Source of the DNA: an uncultured Clostridia bacterium
Lineage (GTDB): Bacteria; Bacillota; Clostridia; HGM11514
NCBI GenBank assembly: GCA_934464705.1
Contig: CAKSKB010000007.1
Span: forward strand, 1-64,000
Direction of reading: 5' to 3'
DNA: 64,000 nt
Shown here: piece after piece, positions 32,747-42,300 of the stretch
How positions within the stretch are numbered: position 1 is the stretch's first letter
Layout: each line of letters opens with the position of its first letter
Position numbers and translations under genes: made by a program
Notes under the pieces: model-generated
Databases searched by the model: none
Told to the model about the DNA's origin: nothing
Seen by the model: the letters and a program-made list of their open reading frames with translations, nothing else

Positions 32747-32765
32747 TATGCATGAGGTGACACAA

Positions 32766-33653
32766 ATGAACACAAAATTAAAAGGCAATCTTCTTTTGCT
32801 TCTGACGGCAATCATATGGGGATTTTCATTCACTGCGCAAAGCGTAGGCGTGGATTCTCTCTCCCCCAGCACATTCAACGGTATAAGAACCCTCCTAGGG
32901 GCAATCGTTCTGATACCGTTTGTAATTCCTTCGGCGAAGAAGTCGTTTAAAAATTCGTCGGTTAAGAAAAACACCGTCACAGGCGGCATTATCTGCGGTA
33001 TTATTTTATGCCTTGCCGGAACAATTCAGACATACGGTCTTAAATTCAGCGGCACGGGCAAAGCGGGCTTTATAACCGCACTTTACATAGTTTTTGTTCC
33101 GGTCTGCTATCTTTTTGCCGGAAACCGCCTCAGTCTTAAAATCGTTGTATCGGTTATAATTGCGACCTTCGGAATGTATCTTCTGTGCGGCGGAGGTTCG
33201 TTTCATATGGGTACCGGCGAAATCGTTCTGCTGATATCCTCCCTCTTTTTCACGGCGCATATACTTGTAATCGACAGGTTTTCCCCGAAAGCGGACGGGG
33301 TTGTGATGTCATGTATTCAGTTTGCGGTTTCGGGAATGCTCAACATTATATATATGTTTATTTTTGATAACCCTCACATTGCGCCGATACTTAACTGCTG
33401 GCTTCCGATAGTGTATTCCGGCGCACTCTCGTGCGGTGTTGCATATACGCTTCAGATTGTCGGGCAGAAGTACGCCGACCCGACCTCCGCTTCGCTCATA
33501 ATGAGCCTCGAGTCAGTTTTTGCGGCAATCGGAGGATGGCTGATTCTCAATCAGAAAATGAGCATAAAAGAAACAGCCGGATGTGCGATTATGTTTATAG
33601 CCATAATACTCATCCAGCTGCCGTCAAGGTCTGCAAAATCCAAATTACAGTAA
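32766..33653 (+). CDS. EamA/DMT-family transporter
   Basis: A 295-residue membrane protein with ten predicted helices in two EamA repeats. The first repeat has GNLLLLLTAIIWGFSF and the second ends with SLESVFAAIGGWLILNQ, both family hallmarks. Such proteins export metabolites or drugs. ATG 32766 is chosen because GAGGTGA precedes it. It diverges from the MarR exporter operon and could share its operator. Its last nine bases overlap the convergent SGNH hydrolase gene. Confidence 0.9.
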   Translation: MNTKLKGNLLLLLTAIIWGFSFTAQSVGVDSLSPSTFNGIRTLLGAIVLIPFVIPSAKKSFKNSSVKKNTVTGGIICGIILCLAGTIQTYGLKFSGTGKAGFITALYIVFVPVCYLFAGNRLSLKIVVSVIIATFGMYLLCGGGSFHMGTGEIVLLISSLFFTAHILVIDRFSPKADGVVMSCIQFAVSGMLNIIYMFIFDNPHIAPILNCWLPIVYSGALSCGVAYTLQIVGQKYADPTSASLIMSLESVFAAIGGWLILNQKMSIKETAGCAIMFIAIILIQLPSRSAKSKLQ

Positions 33654-34700
33654 CTTTTCAATAACGCTGCCGAAAGCTTTCGCCATACAGAAAAATCCGA
33701 AATCGTTCGGGTGGCAGCCGTCAACAGTCATAATTTCGGGGTCGAGAAACTCAATCATGCTTTGTCCGCTGACAAGGTAGATGTTTTCGTCCCCGTCTTT
33801 TTTTGCCTTTTCGTAAGTACCTTTTATAATATTGAATCTCTCAAGCCACCCCTCGTTAAGCTTCACCGGTGCGGAAGCAAGAATTATGGGAAGCTTCGGA
33901 TTTTTGTCACGGATTGTTTTATACATCTTATAATGCGTTTTGAGAAGATGCTCCGCCGTGGGCGCATTGTGGTCATAATCATAAACAAAAACACTCATAT
34001 CGAGGGTGGAAATATACTCCGCAATTGCATCTTCCGCTCTTGCATTGCCCGAAAAACCGAGGTTTTTGAAATCGGTATCGAACCACCTTGAAAGAATACT
34101 CTCGTAAGAGTTGCCCGGTCTTGATGCACATCCGCCCTGCGTTATTGAAGAGCCGTAAAACACAATCGGTTTTTTATGCTTATATTCTCCGCCTTCCAAA
34201 AGCTTTGCGCCTTCGGCAATTCCCACATAAACCTCCGACACATCGTTATAAAGCGGAAAATTGATTATAATATCACGCATTTTTTTGCTTTTGAGGTCGA
34301 TAATCGCCTCATATCCGCCTTCTGCGCTGAAATTTGCCAAAAAAGGCGTATCGTATGTAATCTTCGGCGCAAATGTGCCGCAGTACTCACCGTCGGCATA
34401 CATATCGAATCCGCAGCTGCCGTCAGCCGTCATCTGCGGCATTATGCAGGTATAAGGCAGCACAGATTTCAGCACGACATAATCGGAATCCGTTCTGAAC
34501 CTTACCCTTCCGCCGGCGGTATTGGTATGGAGAAAATATGCGCCGTTGCTCATTGCTTTTGCAGTAGCCTCCGGAATCCTCCTGTAAGGCTCCAAAAATC
34601 CGTAAAGCCTGAACGGCTCATCCTTCACATTAAAAAGCTGCATACCGGGGCGAAGAACATCCTTATTCTTAAAATTCTTATCAATCTCCGTAATTTTCAT
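33645..34700 (-). CDS. SGNH/GDSL-family hydrolase
   Basis: 351 residues. An N-terminal beta-sandwich of about 170 residues precedes the hydrolase domain, as in PF14606/PF14607-type esterases. Catalytic blocks: FYGSSITQG (Ser), GFSGNAR (Asn) and VDGCHPND (Asp and His). No signal peptide is seen, so it is likely cytoplasmic. Family members are carbohydrate esterases or related deacylases. It is followed upstream by the PflX-like radical SAM gene with a 3-bp gap. Substrate unknown. Confidence 0.85.
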   Translation of the reverse strand: MKITEIDKNFKNKDVLRPGMQLFNVKDEPFRLYGFLEPYRRIPEATAKAMSNGAYFLHTNTAGGRVRFRTDSDYVVLKSVLPYTCIMPQMTADGSCGFDMYADGEYCGTFAPKITYDTPFLANFSAEGGYEAIIDLKSKKMRDIIINFPLYNDVSEVYVGIAEGAKLLEGGEYKHKKPIVFYGSSITQGGCASRPGNSYESILSRWFDTDFKNLGFSGNARAEDAIAEYISTLDMSVFVYDYDHNAPTAEHLLKTHYKMYKTIRDKNPKLPIILASAPVKLNEGWLERFNIIKGTYEKAKKDGDENIYLVSGQSMIEFLDPEIMTVDGCHPNDFGFFCMAKAFGSVIEKLL

Positions 34701-34703
34701 AAT

Positions 34704-35585
34704 TTATACTCCTATCATATCAAACGGCGGAATAAAGCTTTCTTCGGCTGCTCCGCCCTCCTGAATAAACACATTTTCAAACCCAAGCCGTACGGCATGG
34801 CTGAGAACACGCTCATACTCCGTATTTTTAAGTTTCCTTGAAAGTTCCGGAAATTCCGCAAACTTTTTAACCGGAGTATACTGGCTCATTATACTCACAT
34901 AAATGCTATCCTTAAACTCCGAAAGATAATCGAGAACAAGCTTTGACTCCCTCACATTTTTAGGAAGGCACAAATGACGCACTATAACACCGCGGCTCAT
35001 AAGCTTTCCTTCAAAAGCAGGCTTTCCGCACTGCGAAATCATCTCCGAAAGCGCCGGCTTTGCAGCTTCTGCATAGTCTTTGCACCCCGAATACTTTTCC
35101 GAAACGGACGGCGTTATATACTTAAAATCCGTAAGATAAATATCAATCATACCCCGAAATTTTCTTAGAGTTTCAACGCCGCAGTATCCGCTTGTGTTAT
35201 AAACTATCGGAATTTTAAGCCCCCTGTCTTTTGCCGTGCCGACAGCTTTTATTATATGTTCGGCAAAATGGTCGGGCGTTACAAGGTTTATATTGTGGCA
35301 CCCCTTGTCTTCAAGCTCCAAAAAGATTTCGGACAGCCGCTCCGCCGTAATCTCTTTTCCAAAAACACCTCTTGAAATCTCGCTGTTCTGGCAATACACG
35401 CACCTAAGCGAGCACCCCGAAAAAAACACGGTACCCGAACCCCTGTCACCCGATATACACGGTTCCTCCCAGAAATGCGGAGCGGCACGGCTCACAAAAA
35501 GCCGTGCGCCCATGCGGCAAAAGCCTACGCTTTCGTTACGGTCAACTCCGCACCGTCTTGGGCAGAGCATACAGTTCTCATACAT
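34704..35585 (-). CDS. pflX: PflX-like radical SAM protein
   Basis: 293 residues. The SAM-cluster motif is CSLRCVYCQN (Cys58, Cys62, Cys65) and extra N-terminal cysteines lie in CMLCPRRCGVDR. This is the pattern of the COG1313 group often named PflX, homologues of pyruvate formate-lyase activase with unproven function. It lies between the SGNH hydrolase and the L,D-transpeptidase and overlaps the latter by a single base (its start codon and the transpeptidase stop), suggesting one transcript. No glycyl radical enzyme is seen nearby. Confidence 0.87.
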   Translation of the reverse strand: MYENCMLCPRRCGVDRNESVGFCRMGARLFVSRAAPHFWEEPCISGDRGSGTVFFSGCSLRCVYCQNSEISRGVFGKEITAERLSEIFLELEDKGCHNINLVTPDHFAEHIIKAVGTAKDRGLKIPIVYNTSGYCGVETLRKFRGMIDIYLTDFKYITPSVSEKYSGCKDYAEAAKPALSEMISQCGKPAFEGKLMSRGVIVRHLCLPKNVRESKLVLDYLSEFKDSIYVSIMSQYTPVKKFAEFPELSRKLKNTEYERVLSHAVRLGFENVFIQEGGAAEESFIPPFDMIGV

Positions 35586-36583
35586 CAGCTTATGCCTTTT
35601 ATGTATTCTTCTGCGGTTTCCGGAAGCGCCGCGAGAAGTTCCGCCTTGATTTCCGCAAGCTTATCGCTCTGATACCCCGGACCGATATCGCACGGCAGAC
35701 CTCCGCACTTGTCATAAACAAACGCAGCGTCGCCGACCGTCAGCCTTACGCAGCCGTCCGTTGCCTTTGTGCCCAGGTCATAATATGACGCACGGACAAG
35801 CGAGTTCGGATTGAAAAGATTATTGAACAATATGCTGTGGAAGCAAAAATCGCCCCTTATCTGCACGCAGTTTACTATCCATATTCTCGAATTCGGGAAA
35901 TAGAACCACTTGTGATATGACGGTCCCATTGTCAAAGGTCTTAAATAATATCTTCCTTCGATTGTTTCCTGACCGGGTCTTCCGGTGCTGCATACGGCAT
36001 ACCATATGGGTGTTTCCTGCCCGTTCATATCCTTACCGTAGACCGTCACAAGCTGCATTTTTTTATTAACCTCAACCCTTGAATAGTTCATGGGCACCGA
36101 TTTTTTAACCGTTACCTTTCCCTCGGGGTAATCCTCGGGGGCTTCCGCCGTATATGAAAAGCCGGCAGGGTACGAATAAACATCAAGCGAAATCATAACC
36201 GTTCCGTAATCGTCAACATACGCCGGTGCGTCATTATACCACACGCCGTTTACCGCAACCGAAGAGCTGCCGATAACCTGCCATATCGAAACATTGCCGA
36301 ATTTTGCATAAACTGCCGTACCGTCTTTTGTGCGGTACGCCTCGGAAAAACCGAGATGCGTTTTAAGATAGTTCATCGGAACATAAAACTTGCCGTTTTC
36401 ATCATAACGGCAGTTGCAGTCACCGAAAATCCAGTTTCCGTTCTTTACAAACCACCTTGAACCGTTATGAAATGTCACGCTCGTTTCAATACGGTTATCC
36501 GGATAAACATACTTCCCCGCGAAAACCGCAGTTGCGTACAAAAGCATAACCGCTGCCAAAATCAGGCCCATAATTTTTTTCAT
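35585..36583 (-). CDS. Secreted L,D-transpeptidase (YkuD family)
   Basis: About 332 residues with a signal peptide (cleavage near VFAG). The middle contains copper-amine-oxidase-N-like beta modules (VPMNYLKTHLGF). The C-terminal catalytic domain has CFHSILF and TDGCVRLTVGDA, the His and Ser/Gly-Cys-Arg motif of YkuD enzymes that form 3-3 cross-links in peptidoglycan. ATG 36583 is chosen since GGGGTG precedes it. It is divergent from a secreted protein that carries the same kind of stalk module, and both have their own promoters. Confidence 0.87.
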   Translation of the reverse strand: MKKIMGLILAAVMLLYATAVFAGKYVYPDNRIETSVTFHNGSRWFVKNGNWIFGDCNCRYDENGKFYVPMNYLKTHLGFSEAYRTKDGTAVYAKFGNVSIWQVIGSSSVAVNGVWYNDAPAYVDDYGTVMISLDVYSYPAGFSYTAEAPEDYPEGKVTVKKSVPMNYSRVEVNKKMQLVTVYGKDMNGQETPIWYAVCSTGRPGQETIEGRYYLRPLTMGPSYHKWFYFPNSRIWIVNCVQIRGDFCFHSILFNNLFNPNSLVRASYYDLGTKATDGCVRLTVGDAAFVYDKCGGLPCDIGPGYQSDKLAEIKAELLAALPETAEEYIKGIS

Positions 36584-36613
36584 CAGGCACACCCCTTATA
36601 AATAATTACTTAT

Positions 36614-36642
36614 ATTATAATACATATTAAATATAATTGCAA
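36614..36642 (-). promoter_or_regulatory. Sigma-A promoter of the L,D-transpeptidase gene
   Basis: On the minus strand, TTGCAA (36637-36642), a 17-bp spacer and TATAAT (36614-36619). Confidence 0.75.
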
Positions 36643-36675
36643 GAAAAATAATACATATTTTTAATTTTATTTCGG

Positions 36676-36708
36676 TTGACAAAATAGAATTATATGTTAA
36701 AATATAAT
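36676..36708 (+). promoter_or_regulatory. Probable promoter of the secreted 842-residue protein gene
   Basis: TTGACA (36676-36681) with TATAAT at 36703-36708, but the spacer is 21 bp. A weaker -10-like hexamer at 17-bp spacing is the alternative. GGAGAT then precedes the ATG at 36740. Confidence 0.5.
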
Positions 36709-36739
36709 ATGTAAAATTTTACTGAAAACGGAGATAAAT

Positions 36740-39268
36740 ATGAAAACATTTATTAAAACAGCCGCACTCACGCTGATTATTCTGCTTGCCGCAGCAGCTG
36801 CTGCTTTTGCAGAGCAGGATATAAGACCGAAAGACCTCACATTCACCCCCGAAGGCGGCGGAAAGTACATTTATTCAAACAATCCCGAGTTTATAACGCG
36901 CGATCTGCTCGCCGACTACTCCAACCCCAACCCGACATTTCTTATGACCAACGAGGACATGGGCAAGGATAAATATGCAATGTTCATATCCCATGTAAAC
37001 CACACCAAAATTCTGAAAGATGCCTCAACCATTAAGGAAAAGGGTTTTGAAGTTGAGCTGGATGTTCTTTTTTCGGCAAAAGAGGACACCGAAATCACAT
37101 TCACCGCTCTTGGGTTTGAGGTTCCTGAAAACAAATATTATTTTTCAAACGGTATGCGCCACACATTCGAGGAGCCGTGGGGCTGTCTTAACGCATGGTC
37201 CGATTACCTCGGTGTGCCGATAAGGCAGATTGAATCGGGCAAAAAGTACACCCCGAAACATACCGGCGAAAAAACGGTAACAATCAAAAAGGGCGAAAAC
37301 TTCTGGATAAGCGAAATTATAGAGAATTACCGCACCGTTCCGTTTTTCAGACCGGTTCATATGCTTGCGGATTTCGAGATAAAATCGGGGCTTTGCGACA
37401 TAAACATCGCTGCACTCAAGTCCACCGGAACGCTTCGTGACAGGAGCAACTTCAACCCGAAATCTTCGTTTGCAAAATACGAAAAGGACAGACAGTACAA
37501 GGGAATTGCCGACTCGCTGAATATCGTTTCGGCAAACCTCGAGTATACCATTGACGCCTCCGTGTATAACAACACGAAGCTTCCCGTAACGGTTTATAAC
37601 CAGACCGCCCCCGAAAAAGGCAACTACACCCAGACCTGGGTAACCCACATAAACCCCAAAGCGAACATAACCGAAACCTTTCATGTGGCGGAATCTGATA
37701 TGCTGAAATTTACTTACCGTGACGATAATAAGCTGAAGCTTTACGGAAAATCGGTTCCCGAGGACGAAAAGGATAACATATGGAGATTTGACACCCTCCA
37801 CAGCGACTCTGACGCATACCCCGGCAAAACCTCGGGATATTCAAAATCGGATTACATTCCGAACTATGAAATTCCGAAAGAAACCACAGACTACACCACC
37901 TGTAATCTCGGAAACTACGGCGTTAAAACACGCTACAATCTCAAAATCAAAAACGACGGCTGGAAAACAAGATACCTTGACTACGGGCTTATATGCGAGT
38001 CCAATATTATTGTCATGCTGTACGATAAAGACGGCGAACCGCTTCTTCCGTACGCCCTGTGCAAAGGCGCAACGGCGGCGGTCGAAACCGACACGGTTCT
38101 GAGCATACCGATTCTTGCGCAGCAGACCTCGGAATTTACAATTGAGGTAATTCTTCCGACGAATTACAACGGCGCAATAATGAATACGCTCACAGTTATG
38201 AACAGCGAAACCGATGTTATGGTTTATGAGCCGTCAATCGATATTTACTCCAAAAACCGCAGGTTTACCGGACAGGAATATATCGCCTGGGAGGGCAGAG
38301 ATTTATACACTTCAAAAGACCTTGAAACCTGGGAAAAGCGTGATATTACCGAGCAGGCCAAAAAGATTTTCGACGGCTGCCGCGATGAATTTGAATTTAT
38401 AAAAACCGACAGCGGATACATGGCAAAACCCACGCTTTATGACGGACGGTCTTACTACCTTGCCGAGGATTTTTACACAACCGTGTATTTTCTCGATAAC
38501 GGATTTAACCTGAAATCGTCCTACAAATTCGGCAGCTATCCGACATATATGTCCTACGCGAACGGAATATACTATGTCTATGCCGGAAGCCCCTATCAGT
38601 CATCGGACGGCACAAACTGGTACCTTGTCGGCACAAACGACCCGTTTCCGGTTGATAATCTTACGGGGGCACCGCTGAAAATGACCGGCAAAACCGCAAA
38701 TGTACTTCTCGGCGGCAAATATGTTCCGCTTAAAACGGAAGGCTTTTTTGTGCCGTACATTGACCTCATCGGGCAAAGCTACTTTTTCATAAACGGCGGA
38801 AAAATCCGCACATCACCGGACGGAGTTTACTGGAAAAGCGATGATTTGAGCGAACCTGCCGAAACAATCGACGCTTTGAACGGCGAAATCATCATAAACG
38901 GAAATCAAAAAATAAGTGCTCCCGAAAAAACCTCCGCACCGATAATAATTGCGGACGGAAGTGCTCTCGGATTCAGAATTCCGCCCGAAATTTCAACCGA
39001 CGGCGTAAGTATGGTTCCGCTTAGATTTCTGGCTGAAAGCCTCGGAAAAGATGTTTCGTGGGACGATGAGGAATCCTTGGTAACGGTGGACGGCATTAAA
39101 ATTATTCCGTGGTCATCGGTAATCGGCTCGACCGACGCGGTAACCAATGTTTATTATAAAGACGGTCAGCTTATGGTTCCTCTGCGTGCACTTTGCGAGG
39201 AGCTCGGCGCAGATGTCTCTTTTGACGGCGAAAATAATATCATTACAATCAACTCGGCAAATCTGTAA
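36740..39268 (+). CDS. Secreted protein with C-terminal copper-amine-oxidase-N-like domain, unknown function
   Basis: 842 residues. The signal peptide (about 1-24) ends near AFAE. Residues of about 30-700 have no recognised enzyme motif; they contain many short aromatic beta-strands and a segment of about 500-680 with FTGQEYIAWEG and YASGNGIYYVYAGSPYQSSDG-like text that resembles beta-propeller blades. The last 110 residues (about 735-842) are the stalk-type Cu_amine_oxidN1 domain (MVPLRFLAESLGKDVSWDD, MVPLRALCEELGADVSFDG), a wall-associated module common in Bacillota. The divergent L,D-transpeptidase has similar modules, so a cell-wall role is plausible. Function otherwise unknown. Confidence 0.85.
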   Translation: MKTFIKTAALTLIILLAAAAAAFAEQDIRPKDLTFTPEGGGKYIYSNNPEFITRDLLADYSNPNPTFLMTNEDMGKDKYAMFISHVNHTKILKDASTIKEKGFEVELDVLFSAKEDTEITFTALGFEVPENKYYFSNGMRHTFEEPWGCLNAWSDYLGVPIRQIESGKKYTPKHTGEKTVTIKKGENFWISEIIENYRTVPFFRPVHMLADFEIKSGLCDINIAALKSTGTLRDRSNFNPKSSFAKYEKDRQYKGIADSLNIVSANLEYTIDASVYNNTKLPVTVYNQTAPEKGNYTQTWVTHINPKANITETFHVAESDMLKFTYRDDNKLKLYGKSVPEDEKDNIWRFDTLHSDSDAYPGKTSGYSKSDYIPNYEIPKETTDYTTCNLGNYGVKTRYNLKIKNDGWKTRYLDYGLICESNIIVMLYDKDGEPLLPYALCKGATAAVETDTVLSIPILAQQTSEFTIEVILPTNYNGAIMNTLTVMNSETDVMVYEPSIDIYSKNRRFTGQEYIAWEGRDLYTSKDLETWEKRDITEQAKKIFDGCRDEFEFIKTDSGYMAKPTLYDGRSYYLAEDFYTTVYFLDNGFNLKSSYKFGSYPTYMSYANGIYYVYAGSPYQSSDGTNWYLVGTNDPFPVDNLTGAPLKMTGKTANVLLGGKYVPLKTEGFFVPYIDLIGQSYFFINGGKIRTSPDGVYWKSDDLSEPAETIDALNGEIIINGNQKISAPEKTSAPIIIADGSALGFRIPPEISTDGVSMVPLRFLAESLGKDVSWDDEESLVTVDGIKIIPWSSVIGSTDAVTNVYYKDGQLMVPLRALCEELGADVSFDGENNIITINSANL

Positions 39269-39277
39269 TACAGCATA

Positions 39278-39315
39278 AAAATCCCTCCGCAGTAAGCTTC
39301 CTGCGGAGGGATTTT
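39278..39315. terminator. Bidirectional terminator between convergent genes
   Basis: A perfect 15-bp stem (39278-39292 with 39301-39315) with A and T runs at the ends, serving the gene ending at 39268 and the giant SLH protein gene ending at 39319. Confidence 0.9.
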
Positions 39316-39318
39316 CGG

Positions 39319-42300
39319 TTATTTGTTATTCTCAATAAACCTTTGCAATATTGCCGCAATTTCGGCTCTGGTTGCATTGTCTTTCGGGCTCAGGGTTGTT
39401 TCGCTTCTGCCCTTTATGAGTCCCGCACCTGCCGCATACTGCATAGCGGAAACCGCATACTCGGATATATCGTCAAAATCCGTATAAGAAAGAATATTTG
39501 TATTCTCGCCGACGGATATGTCATATCCTTTGAATTCCGCATACCTGTATATAATTGCCGCTATCTGTTCACGGGTGATGTTTTCATCGGGGGCAAACTC
39601 GGTTTCGGTAACACCGCTTACGATTCCTTGCTGCTTAGCCCAGCTTACCGCATTTGCATAATATGCATTTTCATCAATATCCGCAAACGGTGCGCCCTTA
39701 TCTGCAAAAGGCTCACCCTCCGCGCGGTAAAGCACTGTTACAAGCATACCGCGCGTAAGCAATCCGTCAGGTGCAAATCCGGTTGGCGTCATACCGCTCA
39801 TAAGCCCGTTCGTGCTCACATATTTAACATCGTCATAGTACCAGTCATCATTCTTTACATCATGGAAAGGATTTTCCCAATCGGGCAGGTCAGCCGCAGA
39901 TTCGTCTTTAATCCATTTTGCGTAAAGAGTAAAGCTTTTGTTGACGCTTTTTTCAAAATCGTAAGGCAATGACAGCTGCTTATCGGTATACCATCCGCCG
40001 AATATATATCCGTCTTTTATCGGGTCGACCGGTTTGGCTGCCTTCTGAGCGCTCCGCACTTTTTGGCTTTGAATACCGTTTCCGCCGTTTGTATTGAACG
40101 AAACGGTGTAATACGCCGTCCTTCCTCCTCCGGAGGAGCCTGAAACGGAATCTTTCTTTTCAAGCCCGGCAATCGCATCCGAAACAGCAGTTGCGGCATT
40201 ATCAATATCGCTTTGCGTCACACCGCCGGACGACAAAATCTGTTCTGCGCCTTTTATTGTATCTAAAAGGTCATTCCAGCTTTTATCCGTGTATCCGCTG
40301 TTTGCTATCTGCTTAGCCTCTGCCAAAACCTCCTCAAGAGCGGTATAAATCAGCGCATTGTCTAAAGTTTCAATTACGATTCCGTCATAAATGTATTCGT
40401 CCCCTCCAAGAGCAAAACCGGCGCGTATCATTGTCTGCCCGGCAAAACCTGAGGTCACTTTTGCACCGTCAAGCACCGCCGATGTGCCGCCGATTACCTC
40501 AAGAGTTACGGCGTTCATGTCGGTGACATCAATTTTATCGCCGCTTTTGGTTGTTCCCAAAACCCTGAGGGCTGCGCTTTCGCCCTCGCCGAGCGTAAGC
40601 TTTCCGCCGCTGACGGGCTTATCCGCAGGCGTTATGCTTATTTCCGTAATTTCGGCAACCGCTTTATTTGTTAAATCAACATTTTTAACCGTTTTATTTC
40701 CCACATTATCTTTTGCGGTAATCTCAAGATTGATTTTTGCAAGCTGCTTTGCATCTCCGAGAGGAAGCGTGCATTTCAGGATTCCGCCCGAAAAGATATT
40801 GCTTTCCTGCGGATAAACCGCCATGCCGTTAATCTTAAAAGAATACTCTGCACCGTATTCCGCCGACGCCTCTACGCTTATGCTGTCACCGCAGAAACTT
40901 GCGCCGCTCTGCGGTGATGCAAGCATAATTACCGGCGGAGCCGTATCGATGTTTATTATTTCGCTTACAATAGCTCGGTCACCGTCACCGTCCACAGCAT
41001 GGAATTCAACAGTGTATTCTCCGTCCGCAAGTGTAACGGCCTGCAAAAATTCCGTGCTTTTTTCAGAGAAATCATACCATTCTTCGCTCTCCGCACCGTA
41101 ATTAATATACAATTCTCCGCTGACCGGCACATCGGTTACAACCTTAATTGCGCTTTTTTCTCTGTCATATCCGATATTTACGGAAGGCTGCGTGGATTCT
41201 TTCAGAGTTACCGCAGGTGTTGTTTTGTATGCGCTGCAGTAATAAATCTCATTTCCGCCCGCGTCCTTTTTTATGTTGCAGAGTCTGACCTTTGCCCTGT
41301 ACTCCCTGCCGGGTGTGTACCCGACGGGAACGCTCTTTCCGCTCGGAGTTCCGTCCCCGTTCATGACAGGCATTTCGTACCGTCCTCCGACGATAATTTC
41401 TTCACCCTTGGCAAAGTACAGCCCCGTATCGGCAATTTTTCCGTCCTCGTACACCTCGACAAGATAACCGTCAAAATTCTCATCGCTTGCGGTCACATTG
41501 ATTTTAAGCTTATCGTTGCCGCAGTTTTCAATTGTAACATTTTCGCATGCCTTCGGCGCACTGCTGTTTGTCAATGTAACCTTTCCTGCATCAAAGCTTT
41601 TGTATAATATGTTTTCATCGCTTAATATAATCTTAATATTATACTCGCCGCCCGGTATTTTATCCGGAATCGGAATATCCGCTTCTTTCGATTTTGCGAA
41701 AATTTCGGTTTCGTTCAGGATAATACTGTTTTCTTCGCCGTCATCCGTTGCGGAAACGATTATTTTGGCGCTGTCGCTTATGTTTTCGCCGTTCCAATTA
41801 ACTTTTAGCGTATTTCCGTTCATTTGTGCGCTGCACGATGTGAGCGTACCGAGAGGATTTACCTTCACGGCGCTGATATCGTATGCGCTGCCGTCCGAAA
41901 ATTCAATCAGCATACTCTGAGAAACATCGGTTTTCGGCACTGCAATATATGCGGAATTTTCGGAAACATTGACATTTGCGGCTTTCAGAGCCTCCTTTTT
42001 CTGCTCGTCGGACGAATCGTGAGGCGGAGCGGTATAATATTTCAATTCGTACAAAGAGCCGCCCTGTTTTACCGCCATATTCTTTTTCAGTTCATCTGCC
42101 GACATCGCCGCACCGTCAGCACGGCTCACCGAAAGTATATAATCGCAGTTTTCGCCGAAGCTTACGATATGGCTTGTTCTTTCGGCGTTTGTAAATATTT
42201 CGGTCTTAGAGTTTTCAAGGCTCATCAGGCTGACGCCCGAATTATTTAATTTTTTAACTCTTTCATCAAAATCGGAAACCGCCGTGCTGCCTGCACAGTA

